Both the position numbers and the translations under genes were made by a program. Source: Gammaproteobacteria bacterium (lineage in GTDB: Bacteria; Pseudomonadota; Gammaproteobacteria; GRL18). From it: DNA of 64,000 nt. Within the stretch, counting starts at the first letter, position 1; every line of letters starts with the position of its first letter. The stretch spans positions 970,011-1,034,010 of the forward strand of contig JADGDG010000001.1 in NCBI GenBank assembly GCA_016744995.1, in the 5' to 3' direction. This document shows positions 55,923 to 64,000 of the stretch, piece after piece. The notes beneath the pieces are model-generated. The model searched no databases, was not told the origin of the DNA, and saw nothing but the letters and a program-made list of their open reading frames with translations.

Positions 55923-56534
55923 TTAAGAAGGGTCTAATTCAAACCACTGGTTTAACTTATCCCTTGCTTCATCGACTCCGGTTTTCTTTAGTGAAGAGAA
56001 TAATTGTACGCTGCTTCCAGGATAGTCAGTTTCAAGCGTTTTCTGGACCTTGAATAGTGTATTTTTGGCTGCGCCACGTTTAAGTTTATCGGCCTTAGTT
56101 AATAAAATATGGGCTGACATCTCAGCCTTCTGGCACCACTGCAGCATCAGGCAGTCATATTCTGTTAAAGGACGACGGGCATCCATAATCATCATGACGC
56201 CTTTTAAAGAAGAGCGGTCAATTAAATAGCGCTCCAATAAATTTTGCCAGTGCTGTTTTATCTTGAGCGGCACCTTGGCATAACCATATCCAGGAAGATC
56301 TACCAGATGCCGATTGGGATCAATTGAGAAATAGTTGATCATCTGAGTTCGGCCGGGTGTTTTAGAGGTCCGACAGAGGCTTTTAATATTACTGATGGTA
56401 TTAATTGCGCTTGATTTGCCAGCATTGGAGCGCCCTGCAAATGCGACCTCTATGGCATTATCATGTGGAAGCTGACTCCATTTATTAACACTGAGTAAAA
56501 ATTCAGCACTGCGATAGGGATTAGAATTTGTCAT
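55923..56534 (-). CDS. engB: Ribosome-biogenesis GTPase EngB (YihA/YsxC)
   Basis: A 203-aa GTPase needed for assembly of the large ribosomal subunit. G1 is GRSNAGKSS, G2 region TPGRTQ, G3 DLPGYGYA and G4 TKADKL. The length is standard. It lies in the conserved gammaproteobacterial order engB, cytochrome c5, cytochrome c4, with dsbA further on, and is transcribed away from the cytochrome genes. Confidence 0.96.
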   Translation of the reverse strand: MTNSNPYRSAEFLLSVNKWSQLPHDNAIEVAFAGRSNAGKSSAINTISNIKSLCRTSKTPGRTQMINYFSIDPNRHLVDLPGYGYAKVPLKIKQHWQNLLERYLIDRSSLKGVMMIMDARRPLTEYDCLMLQWCQKAEMSAHILLTKADKLKRGAAKNTLFKVQKTLETDYPGSSVQLFSSLKKTGVDEARDKLNQWFELDPS

Positions 56535-56916
56535 ATAGCATCATCATCGGGCGTATAGCTTGTGGTAAAAAGTGTTAGCGACATGTTAAGTTTTTGTTCA
56601 GTTAGCTTGTGATAATCTGAGTGTAAAATCTTCTCTTATTTTATCAAGGTCATCTTAAGAACTCCTTAAGATCCGTTGGTCAGTGATGAAGAGCAGGTTT
56701 CAAGCATAGGGATAGACTGATCTTTAACCGAATGTTGGCATAGATCAATACAATTCACTATTTTAGCACTTTATTATGAACAAATGTTGGTCAAATGGCG
56801 CTAATTTGTGTAAAATATCTCAAATTTTTTACATCGAACAACTTCTGTGTCCAGCCTTGAAGTAAATAACAGAATGGTTGACTCGATATACAATTTATCC
56901 TTTTACGGAGTTAGAA
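56535..56916. other. Divergent intergenic region between engB and cytochrome c5
   Basis: About 380 bp holding the leftward engB promoter and the rightward cytochrome promoter (see 56787-56816). No open frame here is convincing; the ORF that reaches back to 56878 is only an upstream extension of the cytochrome gene. Confidence 0.4.
56787..56816 (+). promoter_or_regulatory. Probable sigma-70-type promoter of cytochrome c5
   Basis: TTGGTC (56787-56792) and TAAAAT (56811-56816) with 18-bp spacing, about 100 bp before the ATG at 56917. Confidence 0.4.
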
Positions 56917-57216
56917 ATGAAAAAAACAATTCAATTATTAGTTGCAGCTGCTTTTGTTACAGGTTCTGCTGCTGCTTTTGCTGATGGCGCTGCTCTTTAT
57001 AAAACAGCTTGTTTTGCTTGTCATGATGCGGGTATTGCCGGTGCACCTAAATTTGCTGATAAAGCACTTTGGGCTCCTAGAATAGCAGCAGGTACTGATG
57101 CTATGGTTAAGACTGTTATCACTGGTAAAGGTGCTATGCCTCCTAAGGGCGGTACACAGATGACTGAAGCTCAAATCCGCGAAGTTGTTGAGTATATGGC
57201 TGCTGCTGCCAAGTAA
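56917..57216 (+). CDS. Cytochrome c5-like monohaem cytochrome
   Basis: A 99-aa periplasmic class I cytochrome c. It has a signal peptide (about 1-22, ending AAAFA), haem site CFACH and axial Met in GAMPPKGG, then REVVEYMAA. ATG 56917 is preceded by ACGGAG and opens directly into the signal peptide; the frame is open 13 codons further. It carries electrons between the bc1 complex and terminal oxidases or other partners. It is followed by cytochrome c4, as in pseudomonads. Confidence 0.92.
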   Translation: MKKTIQLLVAAAFVTGSAAAFADGAALYKTACFACHDAGIAGAPKFADKALWAPRIAAGTDAMVKTVITGKGAMPPKGGTQMTEAQIREVVEYMAAAAK

Positions 57217-57393
57217 GCTATTACAGGTAAAAAGTTGACCTGAATCCCTGTCGGCATGTACTTTAATAATGCATTTTAAGTGGGATCAGGCTACTCTTTA
57301 TACTTGCTGTCATTTGTATAGGTTGTTTTATATAAGAGTTAAGTGATAGAACGTATAATGAGTATTTTTGAAATTTCAAGATTAGGTAAAACC

Positions 57394-58032
57394 ATGAAAA
57401 AAATTGCAATCGTTGCTGCTTTAATAGCAGGTTTGACAGGAGTCGTCCACGCGGCTGGAGATGCTGAAGCTGGAAAAACAAAAGGCGCGAGCTGTGTTGC
57501 ATGCCATGGCGCTGACGGTAATTCTTTAGCGGCTACTCCAAACTTTCCTAATCTTGCGGGACAAAGCGCCTCTTATCTTTATAAACAGATGAAAGATTTT
57601 AAAGAAGGCAAACGTAAAGATCCAACTATGAACGCCATGATTATGGCTCTTGATGATCAGGCAATGCACGATGTTGCGGCTTTCTTTTCAGGTCAGACAA
57701 TTAAGGCTGGTCAGGCTGATCCTGCTTCAGTTGATGCCGGTCAGGCAATTTATAAAGGTGGTATTGCCGAAGTTGGTGTTCCAGCCTGTATGGCCTGTCA
57801 CGGTCCGGCAGGAAATGGTAACCCGGGTTCGGGATATCCACAGCTAGCCAGTCAGAAGTCAGTTTATATTGAAAAACAATTAAAAGATTTCCGCACTGCT
57901 GCGCAGAGCATGGGAAGTGAGCCTGTTGGTCGTACCAACGATGCCAGCAAAATGATGCGTAATGCAGTAAAACGTATGAGTGATCCGGAAATTAAGGCGG
58001 TTGCACAATACATTCAAGGTTTGCAGCCTTAA
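57394..58032 (+). CDS. Cytochrome c4, dihaem
   Basis: A 212-aa periplasmic dihaem cytochrome. It has a signal peptide (about 1-20, ending HAAG) and two similar halves, each with a haem site: CVACHGADGNS (C-terminal Met in DPTMNAM) and CMACHGPAGNG (with Met in ASKMM). ATG 57394 has AGGT before it and opens the signal peptide; the frame is open 17 codons upstream. Cytochrome c4 donates electrons to cbb3-type oxidase. A strong terminator follows. Confidence 0.94.
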   Translation: MKKIAIVAALIAGLTGVVHAAGDAEAGKTKGASCVACHGADGNSLAATPNFPNLAGQSASYLYKQMKDFKEGKRKDPTMNAMIMALDDQAMHDVAAFFSGQTIKAGQADPASVDAGQAIYKGGIAEVGVPACMACHGPAGNGNPGSGYPQLASQKSVYIEKQLKDFRTAAQSMGSEPVGRTNDASKMMRNAVKRMSDPEIKAVAQYIQGLQP

Positions 58033-58131
58033 GCTATCTATCATCCTATTGAGGCTCTGGCTTTAACAAAAGGGGTCTTAACCGGATAAAATCTACGGTT
58101 TAAATATAGATGGTTAGCTCTTATAATGATT

Positions 58132-58160
58132 GGGGTGGTCTTTGACCACCCCTTTTTTTT
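58132..58160 (+). terminator. Intrinsic terminator after cytochrome c4
   Basis: GGGGTGGTC, TTT loop, GACCACCCC, then T8. Confidence 0.95.
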
Positions 58161-58208
58161 GATAATTCATTTTTATGCATTATCTGTTTTTAGAACATGA
58201 GTTAAAAT

Positions 58209-60344
58209 GTGAGTAACGAAATAAAATCGGATACACAGCAGCAAGAAGAGGCTCCAGCAGCAGCCAGCCTTCAAAAGCAAGCCATTGAACGGGAACGCTC
58301 AAATCTCAAAGAACATGGTTTATTAAAGGTACTTCTTAGCTTTTTAGGCTCAATGGAATTAGCAATTAGTCTATTTGTGATCATTGCTATTGCCTCCATT
58401 ATAGGCACTATTTTGCAGCAAAATCAGGATTATAATACTTACATCGTTAAGTTTGGTCCTTTCTGGTTTGAAGTGTTTCGTTCGATGGAGTTGTTTGATA
58501 TTTACAGCTCCTGGTGGTTTGTTTTATTGCTGGGATTTCTGCTGGTTTCAACAGCAACGTGTATCTATCGTTATACCCCAACCATTATTCGTGAGTGGCG
58601 TCAGTTCCGCCTGAAAGTCTCCTCCAAATCATTAAAACTGATGCATTCTTCCGGTTCATGGAACACTAAGAACAGTCCTGATGAGGCGGCTGAATTTATC
58701 AAGGAAAAACTCAGAAATGGCGGTTATCAGAGTCGTCAGAAAAATGAGCAGGGCGTGATTACAATTGCGGCTAAAAAAGGAGCTGTCAATCGTTTAGGCT
58801 ATCTGTTTACCCATGGCGCTATCATTATTATCTGTCTAAGTGCTTTATATGATGGTAATTTCAATCTGAAATTACGTGAAGTTGCAGGTCAGCTCAAGCC
58901 GGAGACACGTGATTTATTTGCTTCACAAGTGCCTGATATCAGTCGTCTGAAAGCAGATGAAAATCATGCTTTTCGTGGCAATGCCAGTATCCCGGAAGGC
59001 AATACTACAGGGCTGGTTTTTTTACAGATGCGTAATGGTTATCTGGTTCAGGAACTGCCTTTTACTATTAGCCTCAATGAATTTCGTATAGAGCATTATG
59101 ACTCGGGGATGCCCAAGTCATTTGAGAGTGATGTGGTTATTGAAGATAAAGAAACAGGTGAAAAAATCAGTAAAACAGTCGAAGTTAATCATCCTCTGAT
59201 TTATAAAGATTTTGCCATTTATCAGGCATCCTTTGAGGATGGTGGTTCTATTATGGACATTCAGGCATGGCCTATGGCTGTCCCAGATAATGCTGGTTCG
59301 GCTGAAGCTGCAGAAGCCTTTAAAATAACCCCTTTTAAGCAGGTCATTGGTGAGAGCAAAGTTATTAAAACACCCGCAGGTGACTATAAGCTGGAACTGG
59401 CAGAATTTAAAATTTCAAATGTTCAGCCCAACCCGAAAGCGGGCACTGGAGAAAATGAACATAAATTTAAGAATATGGGGCCCAGTCTGACTTTTCGTAT
59501 CCGCGACAGTTCTGGCCAGGCTCAGGAATTTATTAACTATCTCAATCCAAGTACGCAGGAAGGGCGGTTTTTCTTTCTCAGTGGTGTGCGCAGTACGGCG
59601 GCAGAGCCATTTAGATATCTTTTTATTCCCGCAGATGATGATATCAGCCTGAAACGCTTTTTTGATTTTCGTGCCCTGTTGGGCAACCCAGTAGAAATGC
59701 AGCGTATTGCAGAAAAAACAGCAGCAATGTCTTTACAGTCAGCAGGAGTCCCTGATGCAAAAATGATAGCTCAAATGGCTATTGTGATGCAGAAGCTGGC
59801 TGAATTATTCAATCAGGGTGGCTTTGATCGTGTTTTGAATGATATCAATGATAATGTACCGGAAGATAAGCAAAAAGATGTTTCTGATTCCTACTTTAAA
59901 GTATTGCAAACTATTTTAGGAACAGTTTATCTGGAAGTTTTACAGGGAGAAGGTGTTGATATTGAGAATAGTATTACACTAGCTCAGGAACAATATTACG
60001 ATGATATGGTCAATACTATGGGCGTTGTTTCAAATTATAAGGCACCTTTCTTTTTACAGGTAAAATCCTTTGAACATAAAGAAGCATCCGGTTTTCAGAT
60101 CACCAAAGCACCCGGTAAAGATCTGGTGTATCTGGGCTGTATTCTTTTGTGTGTTGGTATCGTCCTGATGTTTTATGTAGCCCATAAGCGCATCTGGATC
60201 ATCATTACACCGGCAGTTGAGTCTGAGTCCGGTTCTCGGCTAATTGCTGCGGGTTCAGGTGATCGACATCAGAATGAATTTGCCATGGAGTTTAAGGCAT
60301 TCTCTCAACTTTTAGATAAGCACTTCATGGAAGAAAAAAGCTAA
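58209..60344 (+). CDS. resB: Cytochrome c maturation protein ResB (System II)
   Basis: A 711-aa membrane protein, half of the ResBC (CcsBA) haem-handling and cytochrome c synthase complex. Helices lie near 48-68 (ELAISLFVIIAIASIIGTIL), 98-118, 195-215 and 635-655, with a large periplasmic domain between the last two (about 220-630). FGPFWFEVFRSMELFDIYSSWWFV is typical of the family. The start is GTG with a poor Shine-Dalgarno, but no better in-frame codon is near. It is paired with the CcsA-type gene 57 bp downstream and serves the c-type cytochromes encoded beside it. Confidence 0.92.
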   Translation: MSNEIKSDTQQQEEAPAAASLQKQAIERERSNLKEHGLLKVLLSFLGSMELAISLFVIIAIASIIGTILQQNQDYNTYIVKFGPFWFEVFRSMELFDIYSSWWFVLLLGFLLVSTATCIYRYTPTIIREWRQFRLKVSSKSLKLMHSSGSWNTKNSPDEAAEFIKEKLRNGGYQSRQKNEQGVITIAAKKGAVNRLGYLFTHGAIIIICLSALYDGNFNLKLREVAGQLKPETRDLFASQVPDISRLKADENHAFRGNASIPEGNTTGLVFLQMRNGYLVQELPFTISLNEFRIEHYDSGMPKSFESDVVIEDKETGEKISKTVEVNHPLIYKDFAIYQASFEDGGSIMDIQAWPMAVPDNAGSAEAAEAFKITPFKQVIGESKVIKTPAGDYKLELAEFKISNVQPNPKAGTGENEHKFKNMGPSLTFRIRDSSGQAQEFINYLNPSTQEGRFFFLSGVRSTAAEPFRYLFIPADDDISLKRFFDFRALLGNPVEMQRIAEKTAAMSLQSAGVPDAKMIAQMAIVMQKLAELFNQGGFDRVLNDINDNVPEDKQKDVSDSYFKVLQTILGTVYLEVLQGEGVDIENSITLAQEQYYDDMVNTMGVVSNYKAPFFLQVKSFEHKEASGFQITKAPGKDLVYLGCILLCVGIVLMFYVAHKRIWIIITPAVESESGSRLIAAGSGDRHQNEFAMEFKAFSQLLDKHFMEEKS

Positions 60345-60400
60345 GGGTTAAGAGTCTAGAAATAATTTTACATAAACTTATTAAATATGGGTATTTAATT

Positions 60401-61582
60401 ATGTCAATGACAGGTCAGGAGATGGAAAACATTTTCGAAAAGCAGAATCTCTGGCGTAAACTCAGTCTCTTTGACTGGGGATGGGCCGCTATTATTCTGA
60501 TGTCGACCGCTTATGCATGGCAGCAGTATTCAGTGTTTATGGATGCCTATGAAGCGGGAATTTTATTTGCAACCGCACTGGCAATTATAGCCTGGGGATG
60601 GTTCTGGAAACCAGTGCGGGCCTATTCTCTTTATGTTGCGGTTATTAGTCTGTTTGCAATTTACCTTTATGGTAATGAGCTGGCGCTGGGTGAGACGAAT
60701 TTTTTTCTGAAATTCTTAATCTCCAGTAAATCAGCTATTATGTGGATGTCTGCGCTTTATGTGCTTGCTACTGTTGCCTACTTTATCGGTCTGTTTATTG
60801 GTTCGGAATTCAGTAGCAAAACTGCATCTGCAATGACCTGGTCTGCAACTGTTATGGGCCTGGTTGGTTTGCTGGTTCGCTGGCGTGAATCTTATTTGAT
60901 TCACTTTGATGTGGGCCATATTCCAGTGAGTAATTTGTATGAAGTCTTTATTCTTTTTTCTATTATTACCGCTTTAATGTATCTCTATTATGAAGGCAAA
61001 AATAAAACCTATAATATGGGCGGTTTTGTACTTCTGGTGATCAGTTCAGCTGTTGCATTTTTGCTCTGGTATGGCTTTGGTTCCCGTGGTGCCAGTGAGA
61101 TTCAACCTCTGGTTCCTGCTTTGCAAAGTTACTGGATGAAAATCCATGTGCCTGCCAATTTTGTGGGTTATGGCGCGTTTGCTCTGGCGGCCATGCTGGC
61201 TGTGGCCTATCTCATTAAAGATACTATGGTGAAAAAAGGCAGAGGAGGCGCTATAATTGAACGCTTCCCGGATTTAGACATTCTGGATGATGTGATGTAC
61301 AAATCCATCGCTCTGGGATTTGCATTTTTTACCCTGGCAACAATTCTGGGCGCAATGTGGGCTGCAGAGGCCTGGGGTGGTTACTGGTCCTGGGACCCAA
61401 AAGAAACATGGGCATTAATTGTCTGGCTGAATTATGCAGCCTGGCTGCATCTGAGATTAACCAAAGGCTGGCGTGGACGGCCATTGGCCTGGTGGTCTAT
61501 TATTGGCTTGTTTGTGACTCTTTTTGCCTTTATTGGTGTTAATATGTTTTTATCGGGCTTGCACTCCTATGGCGAATTATAA
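60401..61582 (+). CDS. ccsA: Cytochrome c maturation protein CcsA/ResC (System II)
   Basis: A 393-aa protein with about eight membrane helices. It has the haem-presenting tryptophan-rich loop AAEAWGGYWSWDPKETW (about 322-338) and conserved His residues flanking it (WLHLRL, LHSYGEL). With ResB it exports haem and attaches it to CxxCH motifs. The first ATG is used; ATGs at codons 3 and 8 are alternatives and the last has GGAG just upstream. Confidence 0.93.
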   Translation: MSMTGQEMENIFEKQNLWRKLSLFDWGWAAIILMSTAYAWQQYSVFMDAYEAGILFATALAIIAWGWFWKPVRAYSLYVAVISLFAIYLYGNELALGETNFFLKFLISSKSAIMWMSALYVLATVAYFIGLFIGSEFSSKTASAMTWSATVMGLVGLLVRWRESYLIHFDVGHIPVSNLYEVFILFSIITALMYLYYEGKNKTYNMGGFVLLVISSAVAFLLWYGFGSRGASEIQPLVPALQSYWMKIHVPANFVGYGAFALAAMLAVAYLIKDTMVKKGRGGAIIERFPDLDILDDVMYKSIALGFAFFTLATILGAMWAAEAWGGYWSWDPKETWALIVWLNYAAWLHLRLTKGWRGRPLAWWSIIGLFVTLFAFIGVNMFLSGLHSYGEL

Positions 61583-61691
61583 AAAAGGCTGATCTGTAAA
61601 GAGGGGTGTATTCCAGGAGCCTTCAGGAACTATTCAGGTAGTATGTGTTCTAATTTTATCAGTAATAAATATAACAAATAAGGAAAACAAT

Positions 61692-62312
61692 ATGCGTAAG
61701 ATTTTGACTCTTCTCATGGTTTTGGGCTTAAGTGGTTTTGCCTGGGCTGACTATGATGAAGGTATTGAGTATGAGTTGCTGAAAAAGGCTCAGCCCGCCC
61801 CTACTGATGGGACCGTTGAAGTAATCGAATTTTTCTCATATGCATGCCCGCATTGTTATCGTTTTGAACCCCATATTGAAAAGTGGAAAGAGACTAAACC
61901 CGACAATATTAAGTTTGTTCATGTACCTGCTGTCTTTAGTGACAACTGGGAAGCGCTGGCAAGACTTTATTATGCTGCAGAGGTTTTGGGTGTTCAGGAA
62001 AAAATGCACCCGATTATTTTTGAAGCAATGCATGGTGAAGGTAAACAGATCCGTGGATTTGATGCTATTAAAGCACTTTTTGTCGCCAATGGTATCAGTG
62101 AAGTGAAGTTGGAGCAGGCATTGAATTCTTTCACTGTTGCGGCTAAAACTCGTCGCGCAAAAACCATGACAAATTCTTATGGTATTACCTCGGTGCCGAA
62201 TATTGTTGTTCAGGGTAAGTATCGTACTAATGGTACATTGGCACAGAGTCATGCAAATGTATTCAAGGTGGTTGATTATTTAGCAGAAAAAATTGAAAAA
62301 AAAGCTAAATAA
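61692..62312 (+). CDS. dsbA: Periplasmic thiol:disulfide oxidoreductase DsbA
   Basis: A 206-aa exported oxidase that forms disulfides in periplasmic proteins. It has a signal peptide (about 1-19, ending AWAD), the active site FFSYACPHCYRFEPH with Cys52 and Cys55, and a cis-Pro loop SVPNIVV. AAGGA lies before the ATG. Its place after the cytochrome genes is conserved in pseudomonads. A terminator follows. Confidence 0.95.
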   Translation: MRKILTLLMVLGLSGFAWADYDEGIEYELLKKAQPAPTDGTVEVIEFFSYACPHCYRFEPHIEKWKETKPDNIKFVHVPAVFSDNWEALARLYYAAEVLGVQEKMHPIIFEAMHGEGKQIRGFDAIKALFVANGISEVKLEQALNSFTVAAKTRRAKTMTNSYGITSVPNIVVQGKYRTNGTLAQSHANVFKVVDYLAEKIEKKAK

Positions 62313-62340
62313 CACACAAATATGAAATTTATTTGTCCTA

Positions 62341-62373
62341 AAAGGCACAAGGTTTTTCCTTATGCCTTTTTTT
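62341..62373 (+). terminator. Intrinsic terminator after dsbA
   Basis: AAAGGCA and TGCCTTT arms with an inner AAGG/CCTT pairing, followed by T-runs. Confidence 0.88.
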
Positions 62374-62430
62374 ATGGCTCTTTTTTTATTATAGTAAAGC
62401 AATCATCTTAAATAAGTATAACGATTCATC

Positions 62431-64000
62431 ATGGCAGATAATAACGCACATTGGAAACAGAAATACTACGATAGTCTTGATGACATTGAGCATCGTGAAA
62501 AAAAATGGCAGTCTCTGGAAGATTTGTTTAAACAGGCCATATCAAGACTGACTCTGGCTGCAGAAGGTAATAGCAAAAGCCTTGATGCAGGGCTTGGTGA
62601 ATTGCGTACAGCCATTCGAAAAGGTAAAGATAATCAGCTTATTCATTCAATTTTAGATCGCGTCTCAAAAGAGATAGTTAAACTGGATAACATGGTAAAA
62701 GATGATTCCAGAGGAGATGCAGGATTTTTATTAAAAATAGTTGAACAAATGCACCTGAGTGGTAAAGCAGAAAAAAAATCACGCAAATTACTCAAAGCAC
62801 TTAAAGCAAAAAATCCCCCGGAAGAAAATGAATTACTTAAAAGTTTCAGCTCTTTACTGGCTGATGTTATCGAGCAAACGGTCTTAGAAAATGCCCAGAA
62901 GGCTGGGAAAAATCAATCAAATCATGGTGGTTTTTTAAAGAACTTATTCTCTGGAAATGGTAAAACAAACTCACTTGATCAGGAGCCTTTAGCAGATCAG
63001 AAGCCTTCCGCGAATAAGGAGCCTTCAGCGGATAAGGAGCCCTCAGCGGATAAGGAGCCCTCAGCAGATCAGAAGCCTTCCGCGAATAAAGAGCCTTCAG
63101 CAGATCAGGAGCCCTCAGCAGGTAAGGAGCCTTCAGCAAATACAGAGCCTCCAGCAAATCCAGTTCCTTCAGTAAGCAAAGAGCCTTTAGCTGAAAAAGA
63201 GCCTTTAGCAAATGAAGAACCTTTGACGGTGACTTCTGTTCAAACAACAGAAGAGCAGGCGGTGTCACTTAATCAGGAGCAATTAACCAGTGTTGTTTCA
63301 ACCGTACACAATGTGCTTGAATCAATTATTGATGGCATGGATGTTAATAATGATGTCAAAGAGCAATTGATTGATAAAATTCTTGATATTAAACCAACCA
63401 AAGAAATTCATGTTTTATTAGATGATTTAAAAGATATTCTCCATGATTCAGGCATTATTGACTGCACGGACGAAGATTCTATGAATAGCATGCTGGAGCA
63501 TAACGAGTTACTTATCCGCCTGATTGAATTTTTACCTCTTGAGGATGAAGTTAAAGATAAAGCAGAGCAATTAAAAGAAGATTTTTCTCATGGCGTTACA
63601 ACAGCAGAATTACCAGGAGCTTTAAAATTAATTGCTGAATTAATCAGTAAAATGCGTAGTAATGTTCAACAGGAACAAAAAGAATTTGAACGTTTTCTGA
63701 AAAGTCTGAATGGCCGTCTTGAAGAAGTGGATAAATACTTACAAAATAGCCTGATTGAATATCAGCAGTTATACCAAAATGGTGTTGACCTGGATGATGC
63801 AGTAAAAGAACAGGTAAAAAGCATTGGTGATTCAGTGTCCTCTATTCAGAATATTGAAGAGATGGAAGCGGCTGTCCAAACGCATCTGGATAAGATCCTG
63901 AACCATATTGATTTGCATCGAGAGAAAGAAAGTGACCGGGTGGCCCGTGTTGAAAAAGAGAACGAACATCTCTCTGGAAAATTAAAACAACTTGAAAGTG
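62431..64000 (+). CDS. Probable DgcH-like diguanylate cyclase, N-terminal part (3' end outside window)
   Basis: An open frame from ATG 62431 runs past the window end, 523 codons so far. It begins HWKQKYYDSLDDIEHREKKW and continues QAISRLTLAAEG and LRTAIRKGKDN, resembling the N-terminal domain of cytoplasmic GGDEF proteins encoded near dsbA in pseudomonads (DgcH, PA5487). A hexapeptide tract follows (185-268), then helical and coiled-coil sequence (about 280-523) with no GGDEF yet. The cyclase domain should lie beyond 64000; this is a prediction. No signal peptide or membrane segment is seen. Confidence 0.7.
   Translation, partial: MADNNAHWKQKYYDSLDDIEHREKKWQSLEDLFKQAISRLTLAAEGNSKSLDAGLGELRTAIRKGKDNQLIHSILDRVSKEIVKLDNMVKDDSRGDAGFLLKIVEQMHLSGKAEKKSRKLLKALKAKNPPEENELLKSFSSLLADVIEQTVLENAQKAGKNQSNHGGFLKNLFSGNGKTNSLDQEPLADQKPSANKEPSADKEPSADKEPSADQKPSANKEPSADQEPSAGKEPSANTEPPANPVPSVSKEPLAEKEPLANEEPLTVTSVQTTEEQAVSLNQEQLTSVVSTVHNVLESIIDGMDVNNDVKEQLIDKILDIKPTKEIHVLLDDLKDILHDSGIIDCTDEDSMNSMLEHNELLIRLIEFLPLEDEVKDKAEQLKEDFSHGVTTAELPGALKLIAELISKMRSNVQQEQKEFERFLKSLNGRLEEVDKYLQNSLIEYQQLYQNGVDLDDAVKEQVKSIGDSVSSIQNIEEMEAAVQTHLDKILNHIDLHREKESDRVARVEKENEHLSGKLKQLES
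62983..63234 (+). repeat. 18-bp tandem repeat, 14 units, coding EPSADK-type hexapeptides
   Basis: Fourteen in-frame 18-bp units give EPLADQ, KPSANK, EPSADK (twice), EPSADQ and variants decaying toward the right end. The first eight units are nearly identical in DNA, so the array has expanded recently. It makes a charged, Pro-containing flexible linker. Confidence 0.93.

Noticed and set aside
62867..63268. Leftward 133-aa Leu-rich repeat-like frame
   Set aside because: It is the antisense shadow of the 18-bp repeat inside the rightward coding frame that continues to the window end.

Overview
The window reads as chromosome of a low-GC gammaproteobacterium, probably one with sulfur and hydrogen metabolism. 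The engB, cytochrome c5, cytochrome c4, ResB/ResC, dsbA order is a gammaproteobacterial neighbourhood. The carbonic anhydrase aligns closely with E. coli Can. The [NiFe] hydrogenase is the Isp type known from purple sulfur bacteria. I saw no rRNA, tRNA or CRISPR array, and no intact insertion sequence.

Left edge (1-8.5 kb): two tandem, related, very large secreted proteins with a heparinase II/III-type lyase core and a C-terminal PA14-like domain. The second also carries four cadherin-like repeats and a PKD domain and is strikingly A-rich. The flanks are AT-rich and hold a short IS30-type transposase remnant, an inverted repeat and an (AATCC)9 tandem repeat. This looks like an acquired surface or polysaccharide-degradation island.

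8.5-13.5 kb: an operon of a TonB-dependent receptor, an anchored DUF4198-like periplasmic protein, a NapH-like membrane ferredoxin and a CcdA/TauE-SafE-type membrane protein. It probably serves substrate or metal import across the outer membrane with an electron or thiol relay. 13.9-21.1 kb: a signalling operon of an extracellular solute-binding protein, a sensor kinase, a short receiver and a REC-GAF-PAS-GGDEF-EAL protein. 21-26.3 kb: carbonic anhydrase, a Rieske-like protein that has lost its cluster ligands, a GNAT, a DUF1353 protein and a MASE1/EAL phosphodiesterase.

26.4-40.3 kb: a complete hydrogenase locus. Leftward hypCABDFE diverges from rightward hynD, a HupH-C domain protein, hynS-isp1-isp2-hynL, an unknown 150-aa protein, a DsrC/TusE-like protein and a pentapeptide-repeat protein. 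Isp1/Isp2 resemble DsrM/DsrK and HdrE/HdrD, so a DsrC-like gene beside them suggests H2 exchanged with a protein thiol/disulfide carrier. This is the most interesting hypothesis in the window.

40.3-46.5 kb: RND efflux adaptor and pump with a CPA2 antiporter. 46.6-52.4 kb: a MksFEB/JetABC SMC-like condensin without a JetD nuclease. 52.7-55.7 kb: a diguanylate cyclase, a HopJ-family protein, a PEP-CTERM protein and a small membrane protein. 55.7-64 kb: a candidate Spot 42/ErsA-position small RNA, engB, cytochromes c5 and c4, the System II cytochrome c maturation pair, dsbA, and the 5' part of a protein likely to be a DgcH-like diguanylate cyclase with a hexapeptide repeat tract. At least three full c-di-GMP enzymes and probably a fourth occur in 64 kb.
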